Shown here: positions 40,649 to 48,116 of the stretch, one piece after another
Layout: every line of letters starts with the position of its first letter
How positions within the stretch are numbered: the first letter of the stretch is position 1
Origin: a virus
Virus record (IMG/VR): IMGVR_UViG_3300038696_000641
Coordinates: 1-54,629 of that record
Length of the DNA: 54,629 bases
Direction: 5' to 3' (one strand)
The notes under the pieces: generated by a model
Told to the model about the DNA's origin: nothing
Database searches by the model: none
Seen by the model: the letters and a program-made list of their open reading frames with translations, nothing else
Translations under genes and position numbers: made by a program

Positions 40649-40814
40649 CGTCCTGCTCCATAGCCCTGTAAACACGGTTGGTCATTGCGCTGATGCCCGA
40701 TCTGGACAGCCCAAAGGTCTTGGCAAGCTGTTGCGTTGAAATACCCAGCGCGCGACCTTCCAAAAGGCGAAGAAGGCGCTCGTCTTCCTCTCTGGTTTTG
40801 GGCTGGATGCTCAT
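40641..40814 (-). CDS. Small helix-turn-helix DNA-binding protein
   Basis: This 57-residue protein starts MSIQPKTREEDERLLRLLEG and continues with ISTQQLAKTFGLSRSGISAM, a clear helix-turn-helix (QLAKTFGLSRSGI). It resembles sigma-factor-like or GcrA-like short DNA-binding domains. Its ATG overlaps the methyltransferase stop (ATGA). A regulator made together with a DNA methyltransferase could respond to or control methylation of the phage genome, but that is speculation. Confidence 0.7.
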   Translation of the reverse strand: MSIQPKTREEDERLLRLLEGRALGISTQQLAKTFGLSRSGISAMTNRVYRAMEQDDG

Positions 40815-41983
40815 GCCATGTCCTCAATCATTTGAATGCGCGTTCCGATCCAGCGCATGCAGTTGACGGCCATTGAGTTGCCTAGTGCCTTGTAACGCGG
40901 CCCGCCTGGGCATTGATCCGCAGGCTTGCCGCACCAAGGTATCTGTGTGTGGTGGTCTGGAAAGCCCTGGAGGCGCTCGCACTCCACGGGCGTCAGGCGG
41001 CGCACAGCCCATGCAAAATCCGCAGCGAAAGCAATGGCCTGCGTTTGCGGGGATGATGCCCCCAGCGGGCCAGTGCGATCACCAGTCACTTCAGGGTCTT
41101 CTCTGCTGTTGAACGCGATCAGGTCCGTTGCGTCCTTGTGGTCGCGGGCCTTTACCGTTGATGCCGTGCCATCATCAGAATATTCGCCAAAGGCGGTCAT
41201 GCGAGCGGCAATCACAGGGTCTTGCCCTCTTGTGTCTCCGGCGCGTTCAACACCTCGGCCACTTGCTGTAAGGCTTGGCGCAATGTTGGCGGCAAGTCCT
41301 TTCCCCGCTTTTCGGCACGGTTGAGTATCCCAGCGCAGGCTTTCTGGCTCAAATAGTACCGCTGCGGAACGGCGCCAGTCACCAAGATATCCGACAACGA
41401 ACACACGCCGGCGTCTTTGAGGGACAGCCCGTCCAATCCCGTCCACTCGCACGTATTGAGCGTCAAGCACGCGGTAGGCAAGGCCGTAGGCGTCACCGAT
41501 ACCTGCAACGATTCCGCTGTTCTTCCATCCTTCGGCTGGGACTGCGACTTTCGTCCCGCTGAGGTCGCCCAGAAATCGCGCAAAGTCTCGTCCTTCGTTA
41601 CTGGACAAAACGCCGGGGACGTTTTCCCAAACGATCCAGTTGGGGCGGTATCGAGCAGCAGTCTCGATATAGGTAAGGGTGAGGCTTCCTCGATCGCCAG
41701 CCATGCCCGCGCGAAGTCCTGCCACGGAGTAATCTTGGCAAGGGGTTCCTCCAACAAGAACGTCGATTGCATGGTCGGGCCACTCCTTAAAATTTGTCAT
41801 ATCACCGTAATTCGGGACACCGTTTCCGGTCACAGGTTCATCCGGCATGTTGCTGCCGTAGTGATGCGCCAGAACAGCCGATGGAAACTTTTCGATTTCG
41901 CTGAAAAACGTGGGAGTCCACCCCAGTGGGGACCATGCTTGAGAAGCAGCCTCAATCCCCGAGCATACAGATCCATACCTCAT
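40811..41983 (-). CDS. C5-cytosine DNA methyltransferase
   Basis: This 390-residue enzyme shows the standard motifs: SVCSGIEAASQA (I, residues 5-16), GGTPCQDYSVAG with catalytic Cys82 (IV), ENV at 120-122 (VI), QRRRR at 189-193 (VIII), a target-recognition region (about 200-320), RLTPVECERLQGFPD (IX) and ALGNSMAV (X). It should transfer methyl to C5 of cytosine and may protect phage DNA from host restriction. No cognate nuclease is adjacent, so it is an orphan. Confidence 0.93.
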   Translation of the reverse strand: MRYGSVCSGIEAASQAWSPLGWTPTFFSEIEKFPSAVLAHHYGSNMPDEPVTGNGVPNYGDMTNFKEWPDHAIDVLVGGTPCQDYSVAGLRAGMAGDRGSLTLTYIETAARYRPNWIVWENVPGVLSSNEGRDFARFLGDLSGTKVAVPAEGWKNSGIVAGIGDAYGLAYRVLDAQYVRVDGIGRAVPQRRRRVFVVGYLGDWRRSAAVLFEPESLRWDTQPCRKAGKGLAANIAPSLTASGRGVERAGDTRGQDPVIAARMTAFGEYSDDGTASTVKARDHKDATDLIAFNSREDPEVTGDRTGPLGASSPQTQAIAFAADFAWAVRRLTPVECERLQGFPDHHTQIPWCGKPADQCPGGPRYKALGNSMAVNCMRWIGTRIQMIEDMA

Positions 41984-42693
41984 GCGCGCGCCGCCTTCGG
42001 CCCCACGGCTTCAATGATAGCCACCTGACGCTTCTCGAATGCGGCGACTTGTTCGATTGCCTTGTCGATATCGCGCAGGACGCCCTCAGCCTGCTCAAGG
42101 TGAATGCGGGCATTGTGGGCATCTTTCTCTCTTGACACCCGCCATTCACGCATTTCGGCCAAAAGCGTTTCCATTTCGTCGTTTGATCCATCCGGCCCGA
42201 ACAGATCCTCACGGATTGCCGCGACCCAGCCGGGCATGACGTTGATGCCGATGGTTTCTGCCACGGTCTTGTCGGTCTCTTGGCCGCGATACCGCTTGCG
42301 ATCATCGTCGTAGACGTCTTCAAGGATGCCGATGATCTGGCGTTTCTGAACCGGTGTTGGCTGGCGCAAGTCTGTAACGCTGGCTGACTGGGCTGGTTTT
42401 GCTTTCAGTGTTGGTTTTTGCATTGGTGTCTCCGGCTTCAATGTCACGTTGTTGGTGTTTTTGCGTTCGTTCTCGCATGTCGGGCAGCGCAGTTTTTTCT
42501 TAACCAGCGCCCATCCAGCGGCTTCAATTTTGCGGATAGCCTGACCTTCCTTGGCCAAGCTCATTATCGGCCTGCCGCTGCCACCCGAGTTGCCGCCATG
42601 CGCGGCCCGCACCTCCTCGGTGGTGCCGCAGTCGGCGCAGGTGCAGCGTGCAAGCTCTTGGCCGCGTGGGCCCTTCATCGGTTTGATGCTCAT
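41980..42693 (-). CDS. Hypothetical protein with N-terminal zinc finger
   Basis: The ATG at 42693 lies four bases after the stop of the loader-like gene and gives 237 residues. CTCADCG (about 18-24) and CPTCENE (about 69-75) form two Cys-x2-Cys knuckles. Residues 90-237 include a helical region with DVYDDDRKRYRGQETDKTVA and a long C-terminal coiled coil. It overlaps the methyltransferase start by ATGA. A DNA-associated role in early replication is plausible; no family is recognised. Confidence 0.6.
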   Translation of the reverse strand: MSIKPMKGPRGQELARCTCADCGTTEEVRAAHGGNSGGSGRPIMSLAKEGQAIRKIEAAGWALVKKKLRCPTCENERKNTNNVTLKPETPMQKPTLKAKPAQSASVTDLRQPTPVQKRQIIGILEDVYDDDRKRYRGQETDKTVAETIGINVMPGWVAAIREDLFGPDGSNDEMETLLAEMREWRVSREKDAHNARIHLEQAEGVLRDIDKAIEQVAAFEKRQVAIIEAVGPKAARA

Positions 42694-42697
42694 GCTG

Positions 42698-43219
42698 TTA
42701 TCCAGCCTCCCCAATGGCCGGAAACTTCTTTGCACTAACGCTTGGCAGGTGGCCGTATCCCTTCTCGGCAAGGATCGCCTCACGTTGCTCCTTGGTCGCA
42801 CGGGGCTCCGCCGCGACCTGCTGCTTGTCCGGCTGCTCACCCATCTGGGCTCGGCGCAACGCCAGTGCTTTCTGCCGTGTTGCCAGAATCACGCTTTTGA
42901 TCGAGCCTTCGTGGGGCATGCTTTTGGCGTTTGGATTGTCCATGAGCCATTGGCGACACGCCGATTGCACCTCGGACAGCGGATAATCCTGCAATGCGTC
43001 CATCCAGTCCGTGATCACGCGGTCGTGCGCGGCACTGCCACGGTCGCGGTCCCAGCCGAACCGGTCCAGCTTCTTAGCCATGACCTCAAGCTCGACCGAT
43101 ACCATCGCCCGATGCCGCACCAACTCCTGCGAGCCTAAGAATGTTCTCAAGGGCAGGGTCAGGCCGGTCTTTTCGTCCTTGGGGTGTTCCGCTGCTCTGG
43201 TTTCCAGTTGATTGGTCAT
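42698..43219 (-). CDS. Putative helicase loader-like replication protein
   Basis: This 173-residue protein contains DRVITDWMDALQDYPLSEVQ followed by SACRQWLMDNPNAKSMPHEG. The pattern L-x2-YP-L-x2-V-x2-A-x3-W with a following Pro is often seen in lambda P-type or other small phage replication proteins encoded after an initiator. The GGAGGG ribosome site before the ATG at 43219 is strong. It overlaps the initiator-like gene by 134 bases in another frame. The assignment rests on pattern and context. Confidence 0.5.
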   Translation of the reverse strand: MTNQLETRAAEHPKDEKTGLTLPLRTFLGSQELVRHRAMVSVELEVMAKKLDRFGWDRDRGSAAHDRVITDWMDALQDYPLSEVQSACRQWLMDNPNAKSMPHEGSIKSVILATRQKALALRRAQMGEQPDKQQVAAEPRATKEQREAILAEKGYGHLPSVSAKKFPAIGEAG

Positions 43220-43961
43220 AGTTTCCCTCCATGATTTTTGTGAAATTTGCGGGCTTGATCAGCCAATCGAAGCCAAAGCCCTGCCATGGGCGTTCAGTCC
43301 GGCCGCATAGAAAATCCGATCGTTCCGCTTTTTGAATTGCCGTGCGCCAGCCATCGATGCCACCTGCATCGGCCAGCCTTGCCTTGAGGCTTTTGGTTCT
43401 GGTCGGATTCATTTTCTGAACCGCTGGCCACTGGGCCCCGATAGCCGCCTGATTGAAAATCTGGACGGCGGCGGCCACGTCGCTCGTCGGTGAAGCCGAC
43501 AAGGATACGCTAGTATCCTCTTTCTCCTGAATTACATCTTGTATTAAACCCTTATTAGGTTTGTCCCGCTGCTGTCCCGCTGCTGTCCCGCTGCTGTCCC
43601 GCTTTTTGGATTTCGCTGTCCCGATTTGGTTCGGCGCGTTCTGATATTCGTCATATTTACAAATGGTTATGACGTTTATACCTGTCCCGCTTTCTGTCCC
43701 GATCATGTCCCGATTTTCGAGACGTTTAATAAACCTATCTACTTTGGATTTTGACCATCCCCATGCCTCCGCCATAAACCGGACAGACGAAGCGAGCTGG
43801 CCACGCTCGGTGTCAACCCACAGATTACCGACCGGCTTTGACCGCGCCTTGTATGACGCCTCCATGATCATCCACAGCCAAGCCTCGCGCTCTGTGAACG
43901 GCTCAGGCTTGAACGCGGTATCGTCAAACAGGTTACGAGATACATTGATCGTGCCCGTCAC
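43086..43961 (-). CDS. Replication initiator-like protein (lambda O type)
   Basis: This 291-residue protein has a winged-helix N-terminus: FTEREAWLWMIMEASYKARS, a beta turn GNLWVDTERGQLASSVRFMA and recognition helix EAWGWSKSKVDRFIKRLENR. It is typical of phage O-like or primosomal DNA-binding proteins. A charged linker (about 115-165) and a C-terminal domain ending in a disordered tail follow. The start is GTG, overlapping the RusA stop as GTGA. With the loader-like gene it probably starts theta replication with the host's enzymes, as the window lacks a phage polymerase. Confidence 0.75.
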   Translation of the reverse strand: MTGTINVSRNLFDDTAFKPEPFTEREAWLWMIMEASYKARSKPVGNLWVDTERGQLASSVRFMAEAWGWSKSKVDRFIKRLENRDMIGTESGTGINVITICKYDEYQNAPNQIGTAKSKKRDSSGTAAGQQRDKPNKGLIQDVIQEKEDTSVSLSASPTSDVAAAVQIFNQAAIGAQWPAVQKMNPTRTKSLKARLADAGGIDGWRTAIQKAERSDFLCGRTERPWQGFGFDWLIKPANFTKIMEGNYDQSTGNQSSGTPQGRKDRPDPALENILRLAGVGAASGDGIGRA

Positions 43962-44323
43962 AATATCACCTCAATTGTTGCGACGACTGCGCCGCCTTTG
44001 ATTACGTCGCCCTTCTTGAGCGAGAGTCGGAAGTTGCTGTCATCCACCCCCAGCACATCAGACAGAGAATCTAGGCCAGCCTTGAATGCGCCCAGCATGC
44101 CGTCCAGATCCCTGCGGCGCCTGTCAGGCGGCATGAACGTCAGGGCCACATCCATGGCCGCTGACGGGTCGTTGTGACGCCGGACGCCCTGCACCTTGGC
44201 CTCCCAGCCGCAAAGCGTGCGATAGGCCTTTGTGGGCCCCGCATACTTGCGCCAATGCGACCGACGCTTTGCGTTGGGCGATAGGCAGGCTGGGGGCCAA
44301 GGGAAGGTGACAGTGTGGGGCAT
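43958..44323 (-). CDS. rusA: RusA-family Holliday-junction resolvase
   Basis: This 121-residue protein starts TFPWPPACLSPNAKRRSHW, the substrate-binding N-terminus of RusA. RRRDLDGMLGAFKAGLDSLS followed by DVLGVDDSNF has the acidic residues (DLDG, LD, VDD) that bind metal. RusA cuts four-way junctions symmetrically and resolves replication or recombination intermediates before packaging. It overlaps SSB (TAATG) and the initiator, so the replication genes form one translational unit. Confidence 0.88.
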   Translation of the reverse strand: MPHTVTFPWPPACLSPNAKRRSHWRKYAGPTKAYRTLCGWEAKVQGVRRHNDPSAAMDVALTFMPPDRRRRDLDGMLGAFKAGLDSLSDVLGVDDSNFRLSLKKGDVIKGGAVVATIEVIL

Positions 44324-44820
44324 TAAAATGGAATTTCGTCGTCTGGCCCGTCGCCGCCGCCATAGCCGCCCTGCCCACCGCTATTTGGGTTCTGGTGTCC
44401 GGGATCGTAGTGCCCACTGCCCTGCCCGCCGCCTTGGTCGCCGCCATAACCACCGCCGCCGCCTTGACCGCCGCCCTGACCAGACGATGGTAGCATGACA
44501 AGTTTTCCATCATATCCTTGCAGCACGACCTCGGTGCTATAGCGATCCGCACCAGACTGGTCCTGCCATTTACGGGTTCTGAATTTGCCGCTTACAAAAA
44601 CCTTACTGCCCTTTTTGAGATATTGCTCAGCAACTCTCACAAGTCCGTCCTGAAAAATTGAAACAGGAATCCATTCGGTTTTTTCTTGTTGTTCGCCTGA
44701 TTGATTTTTCCACTTTTCACTGCATGCAATCCGCAGGTTGCAGACCTTGTTGCCGTTAGTGAACGTGCGGATTTCAGGGTCAGCCCCCAAATTCCCAATA
44801 AATTGACATTGATTAAGCAT
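44323..44820 (-). CDS. ssb: Single-stranded DNA-binding protein
   Basis: This 165-residue protein has the OB-fold start NQCQFIGNLGADPEIRTFTN and the core KTEWIPVSIFQDGLVRVAEQ, followed by YLKKGSKVFVSGKF. A Gly/Gln-rich tail ends in DDEIPF (160-165), the conserved acidic tip that recruits replication and repair proteins. It should coat single-stranded phage DNA. It overlaps its neighbours on both sides. Confidence 0.95.
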   Translation of the reverse strand: MLNQCQFIGNLGADPEIRTFTNGNKVCNLRIACSEKWKNQSGEQQEKTEWIPVSIFQDGLVRVAEQYLKKGSKVFVSGKFRTRKWQDQSGADRYSTEVVLQGYDGKLVMLPSSGQGGGQGGGGGYGGDQGGGQGSGHYDPGHQNPNSGGQGGYGGGDGPDDEIPF

Positions 44821-45310
44821 TTTTCGCCCCTTTAGAAATAAGTCGCGCTTTGGAAGACCCTGTTTTTATCCAGTACCCAACTGTGCCTGAGCCAAGCCCC
44901 AGTGTGCGCTCGGCCTCGTTCTGGCTTTCAAAATACTGACCCAAGACTAGGACCTGGTTCGACTGGCTCGGGCGCTTGAAGGTCTTTCCGTAATTTGCGT
45001 GATTTTCACCCGACGGCATCCTCCCGCGCTCTTTGGCTTCGGCCATATTCTCGGCGTGGGTGCCGGCGCGAAGGTGATCTGGGTTGACGCAGTGCCTAAC
45101 GTCGCAAGAATGAAGGACTTCCATACCGTCTGGGATTGGGCCCTTGTGCAGCTCGTAAGACAGTCGGTGTGCGGATACCGCCTTGCCGAAAACCTTCAAC
45201 CAGCCATACCCATTTGGGTATTTGGCTCCTTCCCAAACCCAACAGCCTGTGTCGGGGCATTCAGTATAGCCCCTCATGAAACGTAAATATGGAGCCTCTC
45301 TTGCAGCCAT
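44813..45310 (-). CDS. HNH homing-type endonuclease
   Basis: The ATG at 45310 gives 165 residues and overlaps the preceding stop (TAATG). The HNH_3 pattern is complete: CWVWEGAKYPNGYGWLKV, SAHRLSYELHKGPIP (His48), and VLHSCDVRHCVNPDHLRAG with HSC, HCVNPDHL as the metal site. A C-terminal DNA-binding helix containing SQNEAERTLGLGSG resembles NUMOD-type motifs. Such genes are often selfish insertions. It overlaps SSB by eight bases, so it is well integrated. Confidence 0.88.
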   Translation of the reverse strand: MAAREAPYLRFMRGYTECPDTGCWVWEGAKYPNGYGWLKVFGKAVSAHRLSYELHKGPIPDGMEVLHSCDVRHCVNPDHLRAGTHAENMAEAKERGRMPSGENHANYGKTFKRPSQSNQVLVLGQYFESQNEAERTLGLGSGTVGYWIKTGSSKARLISKGAKNA

Positions 45311-45795
45311 TACGCCCGCCCCTCTGCATTCATTGCGGCGCAAGCGCGGTCCCAAATGTCATCGCCCAGCTCTTTGACGAAGCCTTTCAGCGCATTGAAT
45401 TGCTGGAGGTCGCGGTTTGCGCTGATTTCAATGCGCTTGGTCTTTTCGCGCTCTTTGATATCAATGACGGCCTGCTCATGCGCGTGCTGCTCGGCTTGGC
45501 GCTGCCGCTTTTCCTCGCGGTTTTCTTTATCCTTCGTTTGCTGCGGGGCCAGCTCTTTTGGCAAGCTTTTCAAAAGCACGTTGATCGCATTGCAGCGCCC
45601 TTGCAGGAGGCGGCGATAGGTCGTTGCCTCAAATGCCCATGTGTCGCTTGGGGGCGTTGCATCGCCATTTGATACCGCGTCGAGCTGGTCGCGGATCATG
45701 ATGATTTCCGCAATCAGCTCTTGTTGATGCGCGGTCGCTTCTGCCTTGTTGTCGGGCAGCGGAAAATCCAAGTCTGTGAATGTCCAATCATACAT
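45310..45795 (-). CDS. Hypothetical coiled-coil protein, 161 residues
   Basis: The protein has a compact N-terminus and a long, highly charged helix (KDKENREEKRQRQAEQHAHE, about residues 88-107) continuing to the C-terminus. It is probably an elongated dimer. No family is recognised. It lies in the early operon just upstream of the HNH gene, to which it is coupled by TAATG. Confidence 0.55.
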   Translation of the reverse strand: MYDWTFTDLDFPLPDNKAEATAHQQELIAEIIMIRDQLDAVSNGDATPPSDTWAFEATTYRRLLQGRCNAINVLLKSLPKELAPQQTKDKENREEKRQRQAEQHAHEQAVIDIKEREKTKRIEISANRDLQQFNALKGFVKELGDDIWDRACAAMNAEGRA

Positions 45796-45840
45796 ATTGG
45801 CTCGCTTTCTCTTTGATGTTGTGGGTTGATATTGCGGCCT

Positions 45841-46047
45841 TTAACGCGGCCATTGCATTTGTGATCGGGCCGCCAGCAATGCGCCCTCGATCCGGTCTTT
45901 GACTTGCTTGTGCGCTTTTGCGTTGTCGCTGCCACGCGGCTCCGACCTGGCAACGATCCGCGCGAGTAGGTCAAAACCCGCGCGGTCCATTTCAAAGGCG
46001 ATCAATTCGCCCTTGGGCATTGCTTTGAGGTGTTCGCGTTCCGCCAT
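45841..46047 (-). CDS. Hypothetical protein, 68 residues
   Basis: The ATG at 46047, four bases after the preceding stop, gives MAEREHLKAMPKGELIAFEM, then a helix with LLARIVARSEPRGSD. It is mainly helical and without recognised motifs. A longer reading from 46083 would overlap the HTH gene and is less likely. Early operon member. Confidence 0.5.
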   Translation of the reverse strand: MAEREHLKAMPKGELIAFEMDRAGFDLLARIVARSEPRGSDNAKAHKQVKDRIEGALLAARSQMQWPR

Positions 46048-46051
46048 GATA

Positions 46052-46288
46052 TCAGCCGGAAGCCGCTGGCTGTGCATCAGCACATTGCGACAAGTCCATG
46101 GAATAGCGTGCGAAGCGTTTGCCGCTCACGCGGTCATGGACCGTTTCCTTGTCGATCTTGTGACCTTCACTCTTGAGGTCATGGACACGCGCACCGAGGC
46201 GGAAGCACCCGTATTTGTTCAGTGCCTCAATGGGTGTGATGCTTTTGCCCGAAAGAAGGTGAGATAGAATTGCAGCGTTTTGAGACAT
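46052..46288 (-). CDS. Small winged-helix/HTH protein
   Basis: This 78-residue protein has AAILSHLLSGKSITPIEALN and KYGCFRLGARVHDLKSEGHK, the helix-turn-helix and wing pattern of a common small phage protein that reads as a DNA-binding domain. The ATG at 46288 has GGGGA seven bases upstream; a GTG at 46294 is the alternative. It follows the GapR-like gene directly. A DNA-binding role is likely, the target unknown. Confidence 0.65.
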   Translation of the reverse strand: MSQNAAILSHLLSGKSITPIEALNKYGCFRLGARVHDLKSEGHKIDKETVHDRVSGKRFARYSMDLSQCADAQPAASG

Positions 46289-46290
46289 GA

Positions 46291-46581
46291 TCACATCCCC
46301 AACGCTGACATATACATGTCCATGACGGCTTCTTCCTCGGCCAGATCATTGGCGTCACGCTTGCGGATGGCGACAATCTTGCGCAGCACCTTGGTGTCGT
46401 AGTCGCGCCCCTTGGCCTCGGCCATGACTTCCTTCTGGGCGTCTGCGGCGTCTTTCTTTTCCGCCTCAAGACGCTCGTAGCGCTCGATGAACTGGCGCAA
46501 TTCTTGGGCGGCTGCTGTCATGACTTGATCTTTGACGGCGGCATCCTCTGCCGTCTGCTTCATGGGCGTGTGTGCGTTCAT
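46291..46581 (-). CDS. GapR-like (DUF2312) chromatin protein
   Basis: This 96-residue protein aligns well with GapR of Caulobacter: a long helix LRQFIERYERLEAEKKDAAD, then AEAKGRDYDTKVLRKIVAIR and a last helix EEAVMDMYMSALGM. GapR forms a tetramer clamp on overtwisted DNA ahead of replication and transcription and is nearly confined to alphaproteobacteria. A phage copy in the replication operon may help or rewire these processes, and it supports the host assignment. Its ATG overlaps the preceding stop (ATGA). Confidence 0.85.
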   Translation of the reverse strand: MNAHTPMKQTAEDAAVKDQVMTAAAQELRQFIERYERLEAEKKDAADAQKEVMAEAKGRDYDTKVLRKIVAIRKRDANDLAEEEAVMDMYMSALGM

Positions 46582-46706
46582 TGCAGGCCATCCATTTTGA
46601 GGTATTGATTGTAGGCTTTATCCGCGAGCTTGCGGTAACGACGGAATGCGCGGTGAGACCGCGCTTGGTAAAAGCGAGCCGAAAGGTGAATGAAGAGACG
46701 CTTCAT
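46578..46706 (-). CDS. Short basic protein, 42 residues
   Basis: The frame reads MKRLFIHLSARFYQARSHRA and ends in KLADKAYNQYLKMDGLQ. It starts in the stop of the upstream gene (TAATG) and stops in the start of the GapR-like gene (ATGA), so overlaps on both sides support a real gene. The N-terminus is very basic and helical. No family is recognised. Confidence 0.6.
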   Translation of the reverse strand: MKRLFIHLSARFYQARSHRAFRRYRKLADKAYNQYLKMDGLQ

Positions 46707-47038
46707 TATTCGCGGCCCTCGATCTGCTTGAAGACGATTTCAGCACCGGCGACGGCAAGGACGGCAGCGACATACTTGAGGCTGGCGTCGTTCTCCTCAC
46801 GCAACCAGTTGCGCACCTGACGCGCACTTACGCCAAGGACAGGCGCAGCCTTGTTGGCCAAGTCGTTTTCGGATTGCGAAGGGAAAGCACGCCACAGGAG
46901 GTCACAAAACCAGCGGCGCGATTTAGAACCAGAGATCGAATTGGAAATACTTTTCCGATCCGGTCGGATACTTTCGACACATGAATCATATCTTTCGATA
47001 CGCGACAGGTGAATGCGGGGAACGTGTTGGTAGCTCAT
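46706..47038 (-). CDS. Probable HTH regulator, 110 residues
   Basis: The N-terminal 45 residues are Ser/Arg-rich and probably flexible. The C-terminal part contains NDLANKAAPVLGVSARQVRN followed by WLREENDASLKYVAAVLAVA, which reads as a helix-turn-helix (APVLGVSARQVRNWL). It overlaps the GIY-YIG gene by four bases, just downstream of the Cro-like gene, where lambdoid phages encode CII-like activators. A regulatory role is inferred. Confidence 0.6.
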   Translation of the reverse strand: MSYQHVPRIHLSRIERYDSCVESIRPDRKSISNSISGSKSRRWFCDLLWRAFPSQSENDLANKAAPVLGVSARQVRNWLREENDASLKYVAAVLAVAGAEIVFKQIEGRE

Positions 47039-47520
47039 GCGGCATCTCCGGTGGGCTTTGGTTTTTCAGTGCTTTCACCAACAAGGTCGCGCATCTTGCT
47101 GCGGACCTTTTCGACGGTTTCAGGCCAGACACGCTTGCCAGAGCGAAGGCGTTCATAAAACTTACCGCCCTGTCCCACACGGGCTCCCATAGTCGTAATG
47201 GAGATACCGAGGCCGCTAGCTGCCGCCTGCATTTCATCAGCCAAAATGGCGGACACCGCGTTCGGTTCGGCTGGATCGACGTTTCGAATGGCGCGATGCT
47301 GGATATTGTAGCGAGGTTTTTCGGTCTTAATCGCCAACGCCTCCGCGGCGAGCGCAGCATTACGGCAATCGAACCATGTGATTTCAGACCGGCAAACCAA
47401 TGCGTGCCAATCGACCCGCGCTTGATGCTCTTCTTGGCGCTGCTGCAACCTGCAAGTCATACCGATGTAAAGAAGCGCGCCATCTTTATCGAAGTGGCGA
47501 TAGAGGGAGACTCTGGTCAT
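47035..47520 (-). CDS. GIY-YIG nuclease with C-terminal HTH-like domain
   Basis: The ATG at 47520 overlaps the Cro-like gene's stop (ATGA) and gives 161 residues. The N-terminus SLYRHFDKDGALLYIGMTCR (5-24) is a GIY-YIG nuclease fold with LYR as GIY and LYIG as YIG, followed by RLQQRQEEHQ and W/H residues. The C-terminal half contains GLGISITTMGARVGQGGKFY, an HTH-like region as in phage repressors. A nuclease fused to a repressor-like domain and coupled to the switch gene is unusual. Confidence 0.75.
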   Translation of the reverse strand: MTRVSLYRHFDKDGALLYIGMTCRLQQRQEEHQARVDWHALVCRSEITWFDCRNAALAAEALAIKTEKPRYNIQHRAIRNVDPAEPNAVSAILADEMQAAASGLGISITTMGARVGQGGKFYERLRSGKRVWPETVEKVRSKMRDLVGESTEKPKPTGDAA

Positions 47521-47744
47521 GCCGCGCCCTCTTTTTTTAGCCATGCGGCGGGCGGAACACTACCGCCCGTCGCGTCATTAATCTTGGTGATGGTTTTCCA
47601 ACCCGGAGTAGCCGCGCCACTCAAAATCTCAGACAGATAGCTGCGAGAGATACCAAAGACCTCCGCCCACTCTTCTTGAGTGCGCTTGATTTTGGAGTTT
47701 GTGATGTATTGGTTCAATGTCTGCATGACGGCTTTGTCGAACAT
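47517..47744 (-). CDS. Cro-like XRE-family regulator
   Basis: This 75-residue protein is a helix-turn-helix domain with QEEWAEVFGISRSYLSEILS (about 23-42) as the DNA-binding unit. It is the first gene of the leftward early operon and diverges from the CI-like gene, with an operator at 47735-47751 covering its own start codon. By analogy with lambda Cro it should act when the lytic programme begins, possibly repressing the rightward repressor gene. Confidence 0.8.
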   Translation of the reverse strand: MFDKAVMQTLNQYITNSKIKRTQEEWAEVFGISRSYLSEILSGAATPGWKTITKINDATGGSVPPAAWLKKEGAA

Positions 47745-47751
47745 AACGACA
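47735..47751. promoter_or_regulatory. Switch operator O1 (TGTCG-N7-CGACA)
   Basis: The sequence is a perfect 5-bp inverted repeat, TGTCG and CGACA, with a 7-base spacer, covering the start codon of the Cro-like gene (47742-47744). The same pattern recurs at 48306 and 48339. A bound repressor would block leftward early expression. Confidence 0.7.
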
Positions 47752-47767
47752 ACTCTGTCAAGACGAG

Positions 47768-47784
47768 TGTCGCTATTAGCGAAG
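47768..47784. promoter_or_regulatory. Switch operator O2 (half-conserved)
   Basis: TGTCGCTATTAGCGAAG keeps the left arm and the first three bases of the right arm, and resembles O3 (TGTCGTTATTTGCGACA). It lies within a larger perfect palindrome, GTGTCGCT-N8-AGCGACAC, at 47767-47790. Its centre is 33 bp from that of O1. Confidence 0.6.
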
Positions 47785-47819
47785 CGACACGGGGTGAAAG
47801 TCGGAGTAACTATTAGAAC

Positions 47820-48116
47820 ATGGGATTAAGAATCAAAGAACTCCGCAAAGCAGCCGGACTGAGCCAGCAGATGCTAGCTGAGAAGTCAGGGATATCGCGA
47901 TCGCAGCTTTCGGAAATCGAAACCGAAACAAAACCGGCGAACACTTACCGGCTCAACGCGCTTGCAAAGGCGCTCAACGTAGAAGTTGACGAGCTATTTG
48001 TGAGAAATGCGCAAGAAATATTCATTTCCGAACTGCGGGACATCCTTGAGGATGTGAACGATGCGGATCGTGCCGCGATCCTTCAGCTGGCGCAGTCACT
48101 CGCTCGGCGCGGATAG
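47820..48116 (+). CDS. CI-like XRE-family repressor
   Basis: This 98-residue protein starts with a helix-turn-helix: IKELRKAAGLSQQMLAEKSG (5-24) and ISRSQLSEIETE (25-36). A helical C-terminal part (about 60-98) probably dimerises it. It lacks a LexA/CI autocleavage domain, so induction must differ from lambda. It diverges from the Cro-like gene and is the likely lysogeny repressor that binds the TGTCG-N7-CGACA sites on both sides. GGAG lies about eight bases before the start. Confidence 0.85.
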   Translation: MGLRIKELRKAAGLSQQMLAEKSGISRSQLSEIETETKPANTYRLNALAKALNVEVDELFVRNAQEIFISELRDILEDVNDADRAAILQLAQSLARRG

